In this document: in pieces, positions 1 to 7,312 of the stretch | Layout of the letters: every line of letters begins with the position of its first letter | Numbering within the stretch: position 1 is the first letter of the stretch | From: Afipia sp. | GTDB lineage: Bacteria > Pseudomonadota > Alphaproteobacteria > Rhizobiales > Xanthobacteraceae | DNA length: 64,000 bases | Assembly: GCA_024508675.1 (NCBI GenBank) | Contig: JANINQ010000003.1 | Coordinates: 283,282-347,281 of the forward strand | Reading direction: 5' to 3' | Made by a program: the position numbers and the translations under genes | The notes under the pieces: model-generated | Databases searched by the model: none | Told to the model about the DNA's origin: nothing | The model's input: the letters and a program-made list of their open reading frames with translations, nothing else

Positions 1-860
1 AGCGCGATGCGTTTCGCTGCGAGAACGCCCGGATTCTCGATGGCCAATGGAAAGACATGGCGGCCGGGTGCAACCGTGAGTTTTCCAAGGATGGAATGCG
101 ACTGCTGCTCGGCGGCAAGAGCGAGAGCATTGTCATCGAGTTTCTGCAACCGATTGGCTTCGTCCGGCCTCAGCACCCAGACAATGCTGGACCGATTTCC
201 GGGCAGCGGGACGAACACGCAGGGGCCGGACTCGGTATGAAACTCTGTAGAGCAGTTTCCATGCGGGCGCGTGTGGTTCACGTTCAGCGTTAAAGCCGAC
301 TGGCCGAGGTCGCGGCGTTTGACGCCGATGCCGGCGGCTTCGCGGCATAGCGAATGCCGCCCGTCCGCACCGACGACAAGCGCGGCCGCCAGCGTCTGAC
401 CTTGCCTTGTCACGATGGTGACCGACGTGTCATCGGCGGTTACCGATTGCGCCTCGTCATCGATCCGCGTCAGATTTTGCAACTCTTCCGCGCGGGCTTC
501 CATCGCCATCATCAAAAGGCGGTTCTCGATGTTGTAGCCGAACGCCTCCATGCCGATTTCATCGGATGAAAATTTCACCTCGGGCGAGCGGATCAGCCGG
601 CGCGTGTCATCCACCAGCCGCATGGTGCTCAGAGCGGCGGCATCGGGGCTGCACCGCTGCCAGACATCGAGTGACTGGAGAAAGTCCACCGAGCCGCCGA
701 GCAGGGCCGTGGTGCGATTGTCGGCATAAGGTACGCGGCATGCGACAAGAGTGGTCGCAACGCCAGCCTGCGCCAGCGCGATAGCCGCGGCGAGGCCTGC
801 GGGACCACCGCCGACCACGGCGGCCTGATAGATCTGCGAGGTGGATGAAGGCTCGGTCAT
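1..860 (-). CDS. UbiH/VisC-family FAD-dependent hydroxylase (3' end outside window)
   Basis: Translating the minus strand from the ATG at 858-860 gives an open frame of about 286 residues that runs off the left edge, so the C-terminus is missing. The track lists no full-length ORF because no stop is reached. Seen: an N-terminal Rossmann GGGPAG motif (residues 17-22) for the FAD ADP moiety, and GADGRHS (164-170), the second FAD motif of the UbiH/UbiF/VisC aromatic hydroxylases. Family knowledge: these flavoprotein monooxygenases hydroxylate the ring of ubiquinone precursors in a membrane-associated complex. Which ring position this one modifies cannot be told from the fragment. It is divergent from pcs, and the 153-bp gap must hold both promoters. 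Confidence 0.88.
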   Translation of the reverse strand, partial: MTEPSSTSQIYQAAVVGGGPAGLAAAIALAQAGVATTLVACRVPYADNRTTALLGGSVDFLQSLDVWQRCSPDAAALSTMRLVDDTRRLIRSPEVKFSSDEIGMEAFGYNIENRLLMMAMEARAEELQNLTRIDDEAQSVTADDTSVTIVTRQGQTLAAALVVGADGRHSLCREAAGIGVKRRDLGQSALTLNVNHTRPHGNCSTEFHTESGPCVFVPLPGNRSSIVWVLRPDEANRLQKLDDNALALAAEQQSHSILGKLTVAPGRHVFPLAIENPGVLAAKRIA

Positions 861-1013
861 GGCTTTATCTATTGCCGGAATTTTCCCATGTCACAATGGA
901 TTTCCGGTTGTCATCCTGCGCGGCATTTAAGGCAAATCCGGCTCGGCATTGTCACATTCGGACGCAAGCCCGCATATACAAAATGCCGGGAATCCTGTTA
1001 GTGACGGCTGCAT

Positions 1014-1748
1014 ATGAGTGAGCCCGGCCCGCAGGACCAGCCCCCGTTTCCCGCCACCATGCGCATGCGCGCATTTGGCGTTCATATTTTCACGGCGCTG
1101 GGCGGTGCAATCGCGCTGATCGCGATGCTGGAGGCGGTGAGGGAACACTGGGCTGCCATGTTCGGCTGGCTCGGGGTTGCCCTTTTGGTGGACGGCCTTG
1201 ACGGACCGATCGCCCGGCGGCTCAAGGTCGGCGACGTGCTGCCGAACTGGTCCGGCGATACGCTCGATCTGGTGGTGGATTTTCTCACCTACGTTTTCGT
1301 GCCTGCCTACGCGATCACCGCGAGCGGTCTTTTGATTCCCTTGGCGACACCGCTGCTCGGCGCAGCCATCGTGATCTCGGGCGCGCTGTATTTTTCCGAC
1401 CGGCGAATGAAGACCGACGACAATCACTTTCGCGGTTTTCCGGCGCTGTGGAATGCGGCGGCATTCTATCTGTTCCTGCTCAAGCCTCCGGCGGCCATCG
1501 GCAGCATCGCACTCGCGATTTTGGTGGTGCTCACCTTCGTGCCGTTCCACGTCATGCATCCGCTGCGCACGACGCGCCTTCGCATGCTGAACATTGTGCT
1601 GCTGGTGATCTGGGGACTTCTCGCGATATTCGCGATTGTAACCAACTTCCAGACGCCGCCATGGGCGACCGCCGCGATCTGCATCATCGGGGCTTACATT
1701 CTTCTCAGTGACGTTCTGATACGGGTGACAGGCGGGAGCCGAACATGA
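1014..1748 (+). CDS. pcs: Phosphatidylcholine synthase (CDP-diacylglycerol-choline O-phosphatidyltransferase)
   Basis: A 244-residue integral membrane protein of the CDP-alcohol phosphatidyltransferase family. The Pcs-type signature D-G-x2-A-R-x12-G-x3-D-x3-D is intact: DGPIAR begins at residue 63, G is at 81, and D is at 85 and 89. The 12-residue spacer separates Pcs from the usual x8 spacing of PgsA/PssA enzymes. It condenses free choline with CDP-diacylglycerol in the inner membrane to make phosphatidylcholine, a route found in rhizobia and relatives. About seven hydrophobic segments fill the chain. The stop overlaps the start of the TerC gene by 4 bases (ATGA), so the two are probably co-transcribed and translationally coupled. 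Confidence 0.93.
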   Translation: MSEPGPQDQPPFPATMRMRAFGVHIFTALGGAIALIAMLEAVREHWAAMFGWLGVALLVDGLDGPIARRLKVGDVLPNWSGDTLDLVVDFLTYVFVPAYAITASGLLIPLATPLLGAAIVISGALYFSDRRMKTDDNHFRGFPALWNAAAFYLFLLKPPAAIGSIALAILVVLTFVPFHVMHPLRTTRLRMLNIVLLVIWGLLAIFAIVTNFQTPPWATAAICIIGAYILLSDVLIRVTGGSRT

Positions 1749-2479
1749 TCGAATTATTGACCAGCCCGGAAGCCTGGGCCGCGCTGCTGACGCTGACCGC
1801 GCTCGAAATCGTGCTCGGCATCGACAACGTGATCTTCCTGTCGGTCATCGTGTCGCGCATTCCGGCCGAACAGGCGGAGAGGGCGCGCAAGATCGGTCTC
1901 GTGCTGGCGCTGGTGTTCCGGATTGCGCTGCTCAGCATTCTGGTCTGGCTGATCGGCCTGACCCAGCCGGTGATTACGGTCGGCAAGTTCGCGCTGTCGT
2001 GGCGGGACATCATCCTGATCGTCGGCGGCTTTTTTCTGATCGCCAAGGCGACCCACGAAATTCACGCCGAAGTCGAGGCGCGGGAGACCGAGGAGAATGC
2101 CAAGGCGACGCCAAGCGCGTTCTTCTGGGTGATCATGCAGATCATCGTGATCGATCTCGTGTTCTCCATCGACTCCATCATCACCGCGATCGGCATGGTG
2201 CAGGAGCTGGAAATCATGATCGCCGCGGTCATCATCGCAGTCGGCGTGATGTATGTGTCGTCGGGGCCGGTCGCTGCCTTCGTGAAGGAACACCCGACCA
2301 CCAAGATGCTGGCACTGGCGTTCCTTGTGCTGATCGGCGTGGCGCTGGTCGCGGACGGATTCCATTTCCATATCCCGCGCGCCTTCATCTACGTGGCGAT
2401 CTGCTTCTCGGCGGCGGTAGAGTTCTTCAACATTCTGGCCCGGCGCAACCGCAAGAAGCGCCAGGTCGAGGAGGGGTGA
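1745..2479 (+). CDS. TerC-family integral membrane protein
   Basis: A 244-residue polytopic membrane protein. The first helix carries LEIVLGIDNVIF and a later helix carries IDLVFSIDSIITAIG; these acidic intramembrane motifs define the TerC/YgdQ/Alx family. Members have been linked to tellurite resistance and, more recently, to manganese export or metallation of exported proteins. The substrate of this one is unknown. The C-terminus ends in a basic tail (RRNRKKRQ). The ATGA overlap with pcs suggests one transcript for both envelope proteins. Confidence 0.88.
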   Translation: MIELLTSPEAWAALLTLTALEIVLGIDNVIFLSVIVSRIPAEQAERARKIGLVLALVFRIALLSILVWLIGLTQPVITVGKFALSWRDIILIVGGFFLIAKATHEIHAEVEARETEENAKATPSAFFWVIMQIIVIDLVFSIDSIITAIGMVQELEIMIAAVIIAVGVMYVSSGPVAAFVKEHPTTKMLALAFLVLIGVALVADGFHFHIPRAFIYVAICFSAAVEFFNILARRNRKKRQVEEG

Positions 2480-2566
2480 GACACGGCTTTGGTCCGCGTT
2501 GACAATTCGCGGCCAATGGATTTGGCTCCCGGCACAGGTCAGTAACGAAAAGGCTCGGGAGAAACC

Positions 2567-3541
2567 ATGACCAAGGCTGTGCGCGTCCACCAGGTGGGCG
2601 GTCCGGAAGTGATGATTTATGAGGATGTGGAATTGCCGCCGCCCGGCCAGGGCGAGGTCCGCATCCGCCAGCAGGCCATCGGCCTGAACTTCATCGACAC
2701 GTACTATCGCACCGGCCTTTACAAGGCTCCGGAGCTGCCGTTTGTCGTCGGCAACGAGGCTTCGGGTGAGGTGGTGTCAGTCGGACCGGGCGTCACCAAT
2801 TTCCACCCCGGCGACCGCGTGGCGTACTATTTCAACCTCGGCGGGTACGCGACCGAGCGCAACATTCCCGCCGACAAGCTGGTGAAGCTGCCGGATCACA
2901 TCTCGTACGAGCAGGCCGCCGTGCTGATGCTCAAGGGCCTGACGGTCTGGTATCTGCTGTTCAAGACGTTCAAGGTTGAGCCCGGCCATCGCGTGCTGAT
3001 CCACGCTGCGGCGGGCGGTATCGGCCTGCTCGCCTGCCAGTGGGCCAAGGCGCTGGGCGCCAACGTCATCGGCACTGTGGGCACGGAGGAAAAGGCGAAG
3101 CTCGCGCTGGCCAATGGCTGCGACCACGTCATTCTCTACAAGCAGGAAGATTTCGCCGAGCGTGTGAAGCAGATCAGCCGAGGCGAACTGTGTGACGTGG
3201 TCTATGACGGCGTCGGCAAGGACACATTCGCGGGATCGCTGAAGTCGCTCAGGAAGCGCGGTCTGTTCGTGTCGTTCGGTAATGCGTCGGGGCCAGTGCC
3301 TCCGTTCTCGATCGCGGAATTGAACAATCACGGTTCGCTGTTCGCGACGCGCCCGAAGCTCAACGATTATGTCGGCACGCGCAAGGAATTGATCGAGGGC
3401 GCGGACGCGCTGTTCGCCGCCGTGCTCAGCGGCACGCTGCATGTGCCGATCAATCACGCCTATGCACTGAAGGACGCGCAGAAGGCGCACCGCGATCTCG
3501 AAAGCCGCGTGACGACGGGTTCGGGGATCTTGAAGCCGTAG
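2567..3541 (+). CDS. NADPH:quinone oxidoreductase, zinc-independent MDR family
   Basis: A 324-residue medium-chain dehydrogenase/reductase. The N-terminal GroES-like domain contains GLNFIDTYYRTGLY and VGNEASGEV, typical of Qor proteins, and the usual zinc ligands are missing. The C-terminal Rossmann domain has the AAAGGIG nucleotide-binding motif near residues 148-154. It should reduce quinones or other alpha,beta-unsaturated carbonyls with NADPH in the cytosol. Upstream is CGGGAGAAACC, a good ribosome binding site 6-10 bases before ATG. It stands alone after terC and is followed by two palindromic repeat units. Confidence 0.9.
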   Translation: MTKAVRVHQVGGPEVMIYEDVELPPPGQGEVRIRQQAIGLNFIDTYYRTGLYKAPELPFVVGNEASGEVVSVGPGVTNFHPGDRVAYYFNLGGYATERNIPADKLVKLPDHISYEQAAVLMLKGLTVWYLLFKTFKVEPGHRVLIHAAAGGIGLLACQWAKALGANVIGTVGTEEKAKLALANGCDHVILYKQEDFAERVKQISRGELCDVVYDGVGKDTFAGSLKSLRKRGLFVSFGNASGPVPPFSIAELNNHGSLFATRPKLNDYVGTRKELIEGADALFAAVLSGTLHVPINHAYALKDAQKAHRDLESRVTTGSGILKP

Positions 3542-3547
3542 CCTCTC

Positions 3548-3621
3548 GTCATTGCGAGGAGCGTCAGCGACGAAGCAATCCAACTGTTAAGAATGGATTG
3601 CTTCGCTTCGCTCGCAATGAC
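3548..3621. repeat. Palindromic intergenic repeat, family A copy 1
   Basis: The left arm GTCATTGCGAGGAGCG...GACGAAGCAATCCA is mirrored by TGGATTGCTTCGC...CTCGCAATGAC, forming a long imperfect hairpin. A second copy with the same arms and a different centre lies at 15827-15914. Its position between the ends of qor and rimO (convergent) suits a transcript-end or REP-type element. Confidence 0.85.
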
Positions 3622-3641
3622 GAGCACGCATCGCATTCGAA

Positions 3642-3757
3642 GTCGTCCCGGCGAAGGCCGGGACCCATAACCCCTGGACCATCAGTTTGAAGTGATTTCG
3701 CCGCCTGCATGAAATGCAAAGGCAGGGAGTATGGGTCCCGGCCTTCGCCGGGACGAC
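3642..3757. repeat. Palindromic intergenic repeat, family B copy 1
   Basis: GTCGTCCCGGCGAAGGCCGGGACCCAT is mirrored by ATGGGTCCCGGCCTTCGCCGGGACGAC around a roughly 60-bp centre. Each arm is itself a hairpin (CCCGGCGAAGGCCGGG). A second copy lies at 18670-18791. Copies A1 and B1 sit side by side between the convergent qor and rimO genes. Confidence 0.85.
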
Positions 3758-3763
3758 CAAGTT

Positions 3764-5089
3764 TTAAAACCCCGCCACGGTGCCGTGCAGGTCGTACTGA
3801 TCCGCGCGGTCGATCTTCGCAGTGACGATCTCACCGACCTTCAGCGGACGGCGGCTGGAGACATAGACGCTGCCGTCGATCTGCGGCGCGTCGGCCTTCG
3901 AGCGGCCCTTGGATACGGTCGGGCCGACTTCATCAATGATGATCTGCTGGCGCGTGCCGACCTTGCGCTTGAGGCGCTGCGCGGAGATTTTCTGCTGACG
4001 CGCCATCAGTGCGTTCCAGCGCGCGGTCTTGATCTCTTCCGGCACCGGGTTCTCAAGAGTGTTCGAGGTCGCGCCCGCGACAGGCTCGTACTTGAAGCAG
4101 CCGAGACGATCAATCTGCGCTTCATCCAGCCAGTCGAGCAGATACTGGAAGTCGCTATCGGTCTCGCCGGGAAAGCCGACGATGAAGGTCGAGCGCAACG
4201 TGAGGTCCGGACATTCCTCGCGCCACTTCTTGATGCGGCTGAGCGTCTTGTCCTGCGACGCCGGGCGGCGCATCTGCTTGAGCACGTCGGGCGACGCGTG
4301 CTGGAACGGGATGTCGAGATAAGGCAGCACCTTGCCTTCGGTCATCAGGCCGATGACGTCGTCGACATGCGGGTAGGGGTAGACGTACTGCAGACGAACC
4401 CATGCGCCGAGTTCGCCGAGTTCTTTTGACAGATCGTAGAACTTCGCGCGAACCTCTCGATCCTTCCACATGCTCGTCGCATATTTAATGTCGATGCCGT
4501 AGGCCGAGGTGTCCTGCGAGACGACAAGCAATTCCTTGACGCCGGCGGCGACCAGTTTTTCGGCTTCGCGCAAAACGTCATTGGCCGGGCGTGACACCAG
4601 ATCGCCACGCAGCTTCGGAATGATGCAGAAGGTGCAGCGGTTGTTGCAGCCTTCGGAAATTTTCAGATAGGCGTAGTGGCGCGGCGTCAGCTTGATGCCC
4701 TGTGGCGGCACGAGGTCGATGTGCGGATTGTGCAGCGGCGGCAGAGCGCGATGGACCGCGTCGAGCACGCTCTCATATTGCTGCGGGCCGGTGATCGAGA
4801 GGACGTTCGGATAGGCCTTCTCGATCTGCTCGGGCTCCGCGCCCATGCAGCCGGTGACGATCACCTTGCCATTCTCCGCCATGGCTTCGCCGATGGCGCC
4901 CAGCGATTCCTGCTTGGCGCTGTCGAGGAAGCCGCAGGTGTTGACGATCACCAGATCCGCGCCGTCATGTTTGCGCGCCAGCTCATAGCCCTCGGCACGC
5001 AGGCGCGTGATGATCCGCTCGGAATCCACCAGCGCCTTGGGGCAGCCAAGTGACACAAAACTGACTTTTGGGGCGACGCCCTGTTCCAT
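3764..5089 (-). CDS. rimO: Ribosomal protein S12 (aspartate-C3)-methylthiotransferase RimO
   Basis: A 441-residue radical-SAM methylthiotransferase, close to the usual RimO length. The N-terminal MTTase domain has its three cluster cysteines in [15 protein letters not shown] and VTGCMGA. The radical-SAM CxxxCxxC motif follows in [14 protein letters not shown]. The C-terminus is a TRAM-type domain ending [10 protein letters not shown]. It modifies an aspartate of ribosomal protein S12 using two [4Fe-4S] clusters and SAM. The short gap to the divergent nasT (5090-5203) contains the promoters of both. Confidence 0.96.
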   Translation of the reverse strand: MEQGVAPKVSFVSLGCPKALVDSERIITRLRAEGYELARKHDGADLVIVNTCGFLDSAKQESLGAIGEAMAENGKVIVTGCMGAEPEQIEKAYPNVLSITGPQQYESVLDAVHRALPPLHNPHIDLVPPQGIKLTPRHYAYLKISEGCNNRCTFCIIPKLRGDLVSRPANDVLREAEKLVAAGVKELLVVSQDTSAYGIDIKYATSMWKDREVRAKFYDLSKELGELGAWVRLQYVYPYPHVDDVIGLMTEGKVLPYLDIPFQHASPDVLKQMRRPASQDKTLSRIKKWREECPDLTLRSTFIVGFPGETDSDFQYLLDWLDEAQIDRLGCFKYEPVAGATSNTLENPVPEEIKTARWNALMARQQKISAQRLKRKVGTRQQIIIDEVGPTVSKGRSKADAPQIDGSVYVSSRRPLKVGEIVTAKIDRADQYDLHGTVAGF

Positions 5090-5203
5090 ACCATCAAACC
5101 TGTTGGGAATCCGCAGGAGGTATCCCCGATTACCCGCAATTACAAGGCTTTAAGCGCGGCTCACATGCATGCTAAGGATGTTTTGCCGGAATGTGAGCAT
5201 TGA

Positions 5204-5794
5204 ATGGCTGCGGATTCGTCGTTCAAGATTGTTATCGTCGACGAAAGCCCGATCAGAGCGGCCATCCTCAAGGAGGGGCTGCGCGACGCGGGCTTTACCA
5301 GTGTCGAGCACATCGCCGAGATGCAGAACCTGCTGGCGCGCATTTACCGCATCGATCCGGACGTGATCCTGATCGATCTGGAAAACCCCAGCCGCGACAT
5401 CCTCGAGCAGATGTTCCAGGTCAGCCGTGCCGTCCGTCGGCCGATTGCCATGTTTGTCGACCAGAGCGACGCCGCGTCGATCCAGCAATCGGTCGAGGCG
5501 GGCGTGTCGGCCTATATCGTCGACGGCCTGAAGAAGGAGCGGATCAAGCCGATCCTCGATCTGTGTATTTCGCGCTTCAACGCATTCTCGAAATTGCAGG
5601 ATGAACTGGACCGCACCAAGTCGGCGCTGGAGGATCGCAAGATACTGGATCGCGCCAAGGGGCTTCTGATGAAGGCGAAGGGGCTGACCGAGGAGGAGGC
5701 CTATGTGCTGATCCGGTCGACCGCCATGCGCGAGAAAAAGAAGATCGGCGACATCGCTCAATCGATCATCACCGCGGCGGAGCTGCTGAAATGA
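5204..5794 (+). CDS. nasT: NasT-like ANTAR-domain transcription antiterminator
   Basis: 196 residues in two parts: a receiver-like domain (about 1-125, VDESPIR acidic pair and ILIDLENPS at the phospho-acceptor position) and a C-terminal ANTAR three-helix RNA-binding domain (about 135-196, DRAKGLLMKAKGLTEEEAY). Family knowledge: NasT binds leader RNAs with two hexaloop hairpins and prevents termination; NasS holds it inactive until nitrate or nitrite is present. The stop overlaps the nasS start by 4 bases. A matching leader RNA lies just downstream at 7166-7241, ahead of nrtA, supporting the call. Confidence 0.93.
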   Translation: MAADSSFKIVIVDESPIRAAILKEGLRDAGFTSVEHIAEMQNLLARIYRIDPDVILIDLENPSRDILEQMFQVSRAVRRPIAMFVDQSDAASIQQSVEAGVSAYIVDGLKKERIKPILDLCISRFNAFSKLQDELDRTKSALEDRKILDRAKGLLMKAKGLTEEEAYVLIRSTAMREKKKIGDIAQSIITAAELLK

Positions 5795-6963
5795 CCGGGA
5801 CACCGCTTGCGATTGGATTCATTCCGCTGGTCGATGCATCCGCTCTGATCGTCGCCGTGGACAAGGGCTTCACCGCCGCCGAGGGCCTCGACGTGACGCT
5901 GGTGCGTGAAGTGTCGTGGTCAAATGTCCGCGACAAACTCAATATCGGCCTGTTCGACGCCGCCCATCTGCTTGCGCCCGTCGCCATTGCGTCGACCCTT
6001 GGTCTGTCGCAGGTCAAGGTGCCGATCGTTGCGCCATTCAATCTCGGCCTGAACGGCAACGCCATCACGGTGTCGCCCGCGCTGCATGCGGCGATCATGG
6101 GTGAGGCCGACGGCGATCCGGTCAATCCATTGGTGACGGCGAAGGCGCTGGCGCGGGTGGTCGCGGCACGGCGGAAGGCAGGCGATGATCCGCTGACCTT
6201 TGGTATGACGTTTCCGTTTTCCACGCACAACTATCAGCTCAGGTTCTGGATGGCTGCCGGCGGCGTTGATCCAGATGAAGATGTGCGTCTCGTGGTGCTG
6301 CCGCCGCCTTATATGGTCGACAGTCTCGCCAACGGTCACGTCGATGCGTTCTGCGTCGGCGCGCCGTGGAATTCCGTCGCGGTCGACCTTGGCGTCGGCC
6401 ACATCCTGCACTTCGTGTCGGACATTCTGGAGCGTGCAGCCGAGAAGGTGCTGGCGATCCGTGAGCCATGGGCGCAGAAGAACCCGGAGGTTTTGACCCG
6501 ACTTATCCGGGCCCACGGCAAGGCCGCGGATTTCATCGAAAATCCGGGCAACAGGGACGAGGTGAGCCGCATCCTCGGCGCGCCGGAACGCATCGGTGTC
6601 GATCCCGAAGTCATCCGGCGGACCCTGGATGGCCGTCTGAAAATCTCCCCCGACGGCACGTTCCGCGAGAGCGGGCGCTATCTGCTGGTCGGCCGCGAGG
6701 GAGCTGCCCGGCCTGACCCGGTGCAGGCGGCGTGGCTATATGCCCAGATGGTCCGCTGGGGGCAGGCGGCCTACTCGTCCGAGGCGCTGGAGACCGCCAA
6801 AAAGGTCTTCAGGTCCGATCTTTACGACGCAGCACTCGGCTCATCAGTGCCGCCTGCACATGCTGTAAAGGATGGCGTAGGAGCATTCGACGGCGCGCCG
6901 TTCGACCCGAACGATATCGCCGGCCACCTTGCGTCGGTGACCATCAAGCACCGGCCGGCGTAG
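5791..6963 (+). CDS. nasS: NasS-like cytoplasmic nitrate/nitrite sensor (NrtA-type solute-binding fold)
   Basis: 390 residues of the NrtA/CmpA periplasmic-binding fold, starting directly at the mature fold (IGFIPLVDASALIVAVDKGF) with no signal peptide. That distinguishes the sensor NasS from the transport receptor NrtA, which is encoded next and does have a Tat signal. NasS binds NasT without nitrate and releases it when the ligand is bound. It shares WSNVRDKL and the FGMTFPFSTHNYQLRFWMAAGG region with NrtA-type proteins. The 4-base overlap with nasT indicates coupled translation and near-stoichiometric synthesis. Confidence 0.92.
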   Translation: MTGTPLAIGFIPLVDASALIVAVDKGFTAAEGLDVTLVREVSWSNVRDKLNIGLFDAAHLLAPVAIASTLGLSQVKVPIVAPFNLGLNGNAITVSPALHAAIMGEADGDPVNPLVTAKALARVVAARRKAGDDPLTFGMTFPFSTHNYQLRFWMAAGGVDPDEDVRLVVLPPPYMVDSLANGHVDAFCVGAPWNSVAVDLGVGHILHFVSDILERAAEKVLAIREPWAQKNPEVLTRLIRAHGKAADFIENPGNRDEVSRILGAPERIGVDPEVIRRTLDGRLKISPDGTFRESGRYLLVGREGAARPDPVQAAWLYAQMVRWGQAAYSSEALETAKKVFRSDLYDAALGSSVPPAHAVKDGVGAFDGAPFDPNDIAGHLASVTIKHRPA

Positions 6964-7034
6964 CGGCGATTCTTCGTTCAATCCTATTTGCCTATTTATT
7001 GTGCGCCGCGCAAAAAGCGGGCATTTGCCAATGG

Positions 7035-7058
7035 GGCAGGCCGCAAAGGTGGCCTGCC
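7035..7058. promoter_or_regulatory. Perfect 8-bp inverted repeat after nasS
   Basis: GGCAGGCC-N8-GGCCTGCC is a perfect dyad about 75 bases after the nasS stop and about 60 bases before the sigma-54-like promoter. There is no T run, so an intrinsic terminator is unlikely. It may be an operator for a nitrogen regulator or a stabilising 3' hairpin of nasTS mRNA. Confidence 0.45.
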
Positions 7059-7118
7059 TGATCTCAAGGCATCTCCATAAATCCCTGAAAAACCTGAATT
7101 TGCTGCGCCGCACGCGGC

Positions 7119-7134
7119 TGGCACGATCCTTGAA
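7119..7134 (+). promoter_or_regulatory. Sigma-54-like promoter for the nrt/nas operon
   Basis: TGGCACG-ATCC-TTGAA matches the -24 block of the RpoN consensus (TGGCACG-N4-TTGCA) exactly, with correct spacing. It differs at the C of the -12 GC. Transcription from it would begin near 7145, immediately before the leader hairpins. The -12 mismatch is the main reason for caution. Confidence 0.45.
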
Positions 7135-7145
7135 TGGATACTCGC

Positions 7146-7200
7146 AGGCCGGGACGAAGGCCTACGGCTCCACCGATGGGCCACGCAGCAACGCCGCTGT
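7146..7200 (+). ncRNA. NasT-binding (ANTAR-type) leader RNA with two hexaloop hairpins
   Basis: Hairpin P1 spans 7166-7182: GGCTCC / GGGCC with one bulged T closes the hexaloop ACCGAT. Hairpin P2 spans 7185-7200: GCAGC / GCTGT closes the hexaloop AACGCC. Both loops have A at position 1 and G at position 4, the two conserved positions of ANTAR target RNAs, and they are separated by two bases. A further small hairpin AGGCC-N8-GGCCT precedes them (7146-7163). The 3' half of P2 overlaps the 5' arm of the terminator at 7193-7241, so the two structures are mutually exclusive. Confidence 0.85.
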
Positions 7201-7241
7201 CTCGAGGAGCACGCCTTCGTGCGCTTCGAGCGCGGCTTTTT
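7193..7241 (+). terminator. Regulated intrinsic terminator in the nrtA leader
   Basis: Three paired blocks stack into one long stem: GCCGC (7193-7197) with GCGGC (7232-7236), CTCGA (7201-7205) with TCGAG (7226-7230), and GCACG (7209-7213) with CGTGC (7218-7222). A CCTT loop closes it and TTTTT (7237-7241) follows. It lies 72 bases before the nrtA start. Formation of P2 removes its 5' arm, giving an antitermination switch. Confidence 0.87.
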
Positions 7242-7312
7242 GTTTGGCGGGTGGGGTGCAGGCGAGTGAACGGCAACAGGACAACGGCAACCGGACAAGG
7301 ACACGAGGCACA

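Noticed and set aside
1754-2590. 278-residue minus-strand ORF opposite terC
   Set aside because: Exact antisense of terC, with the His/Asp/Arg-rich composition typical of the mirror frame of a GC-rich gene; no motif.
7001-7312. Upstream extension of nrtA (track start at 7001)
   Set aside because: It would translate through the NasT leader and terminator and place the Tat signal about 120 residues inside the protein.
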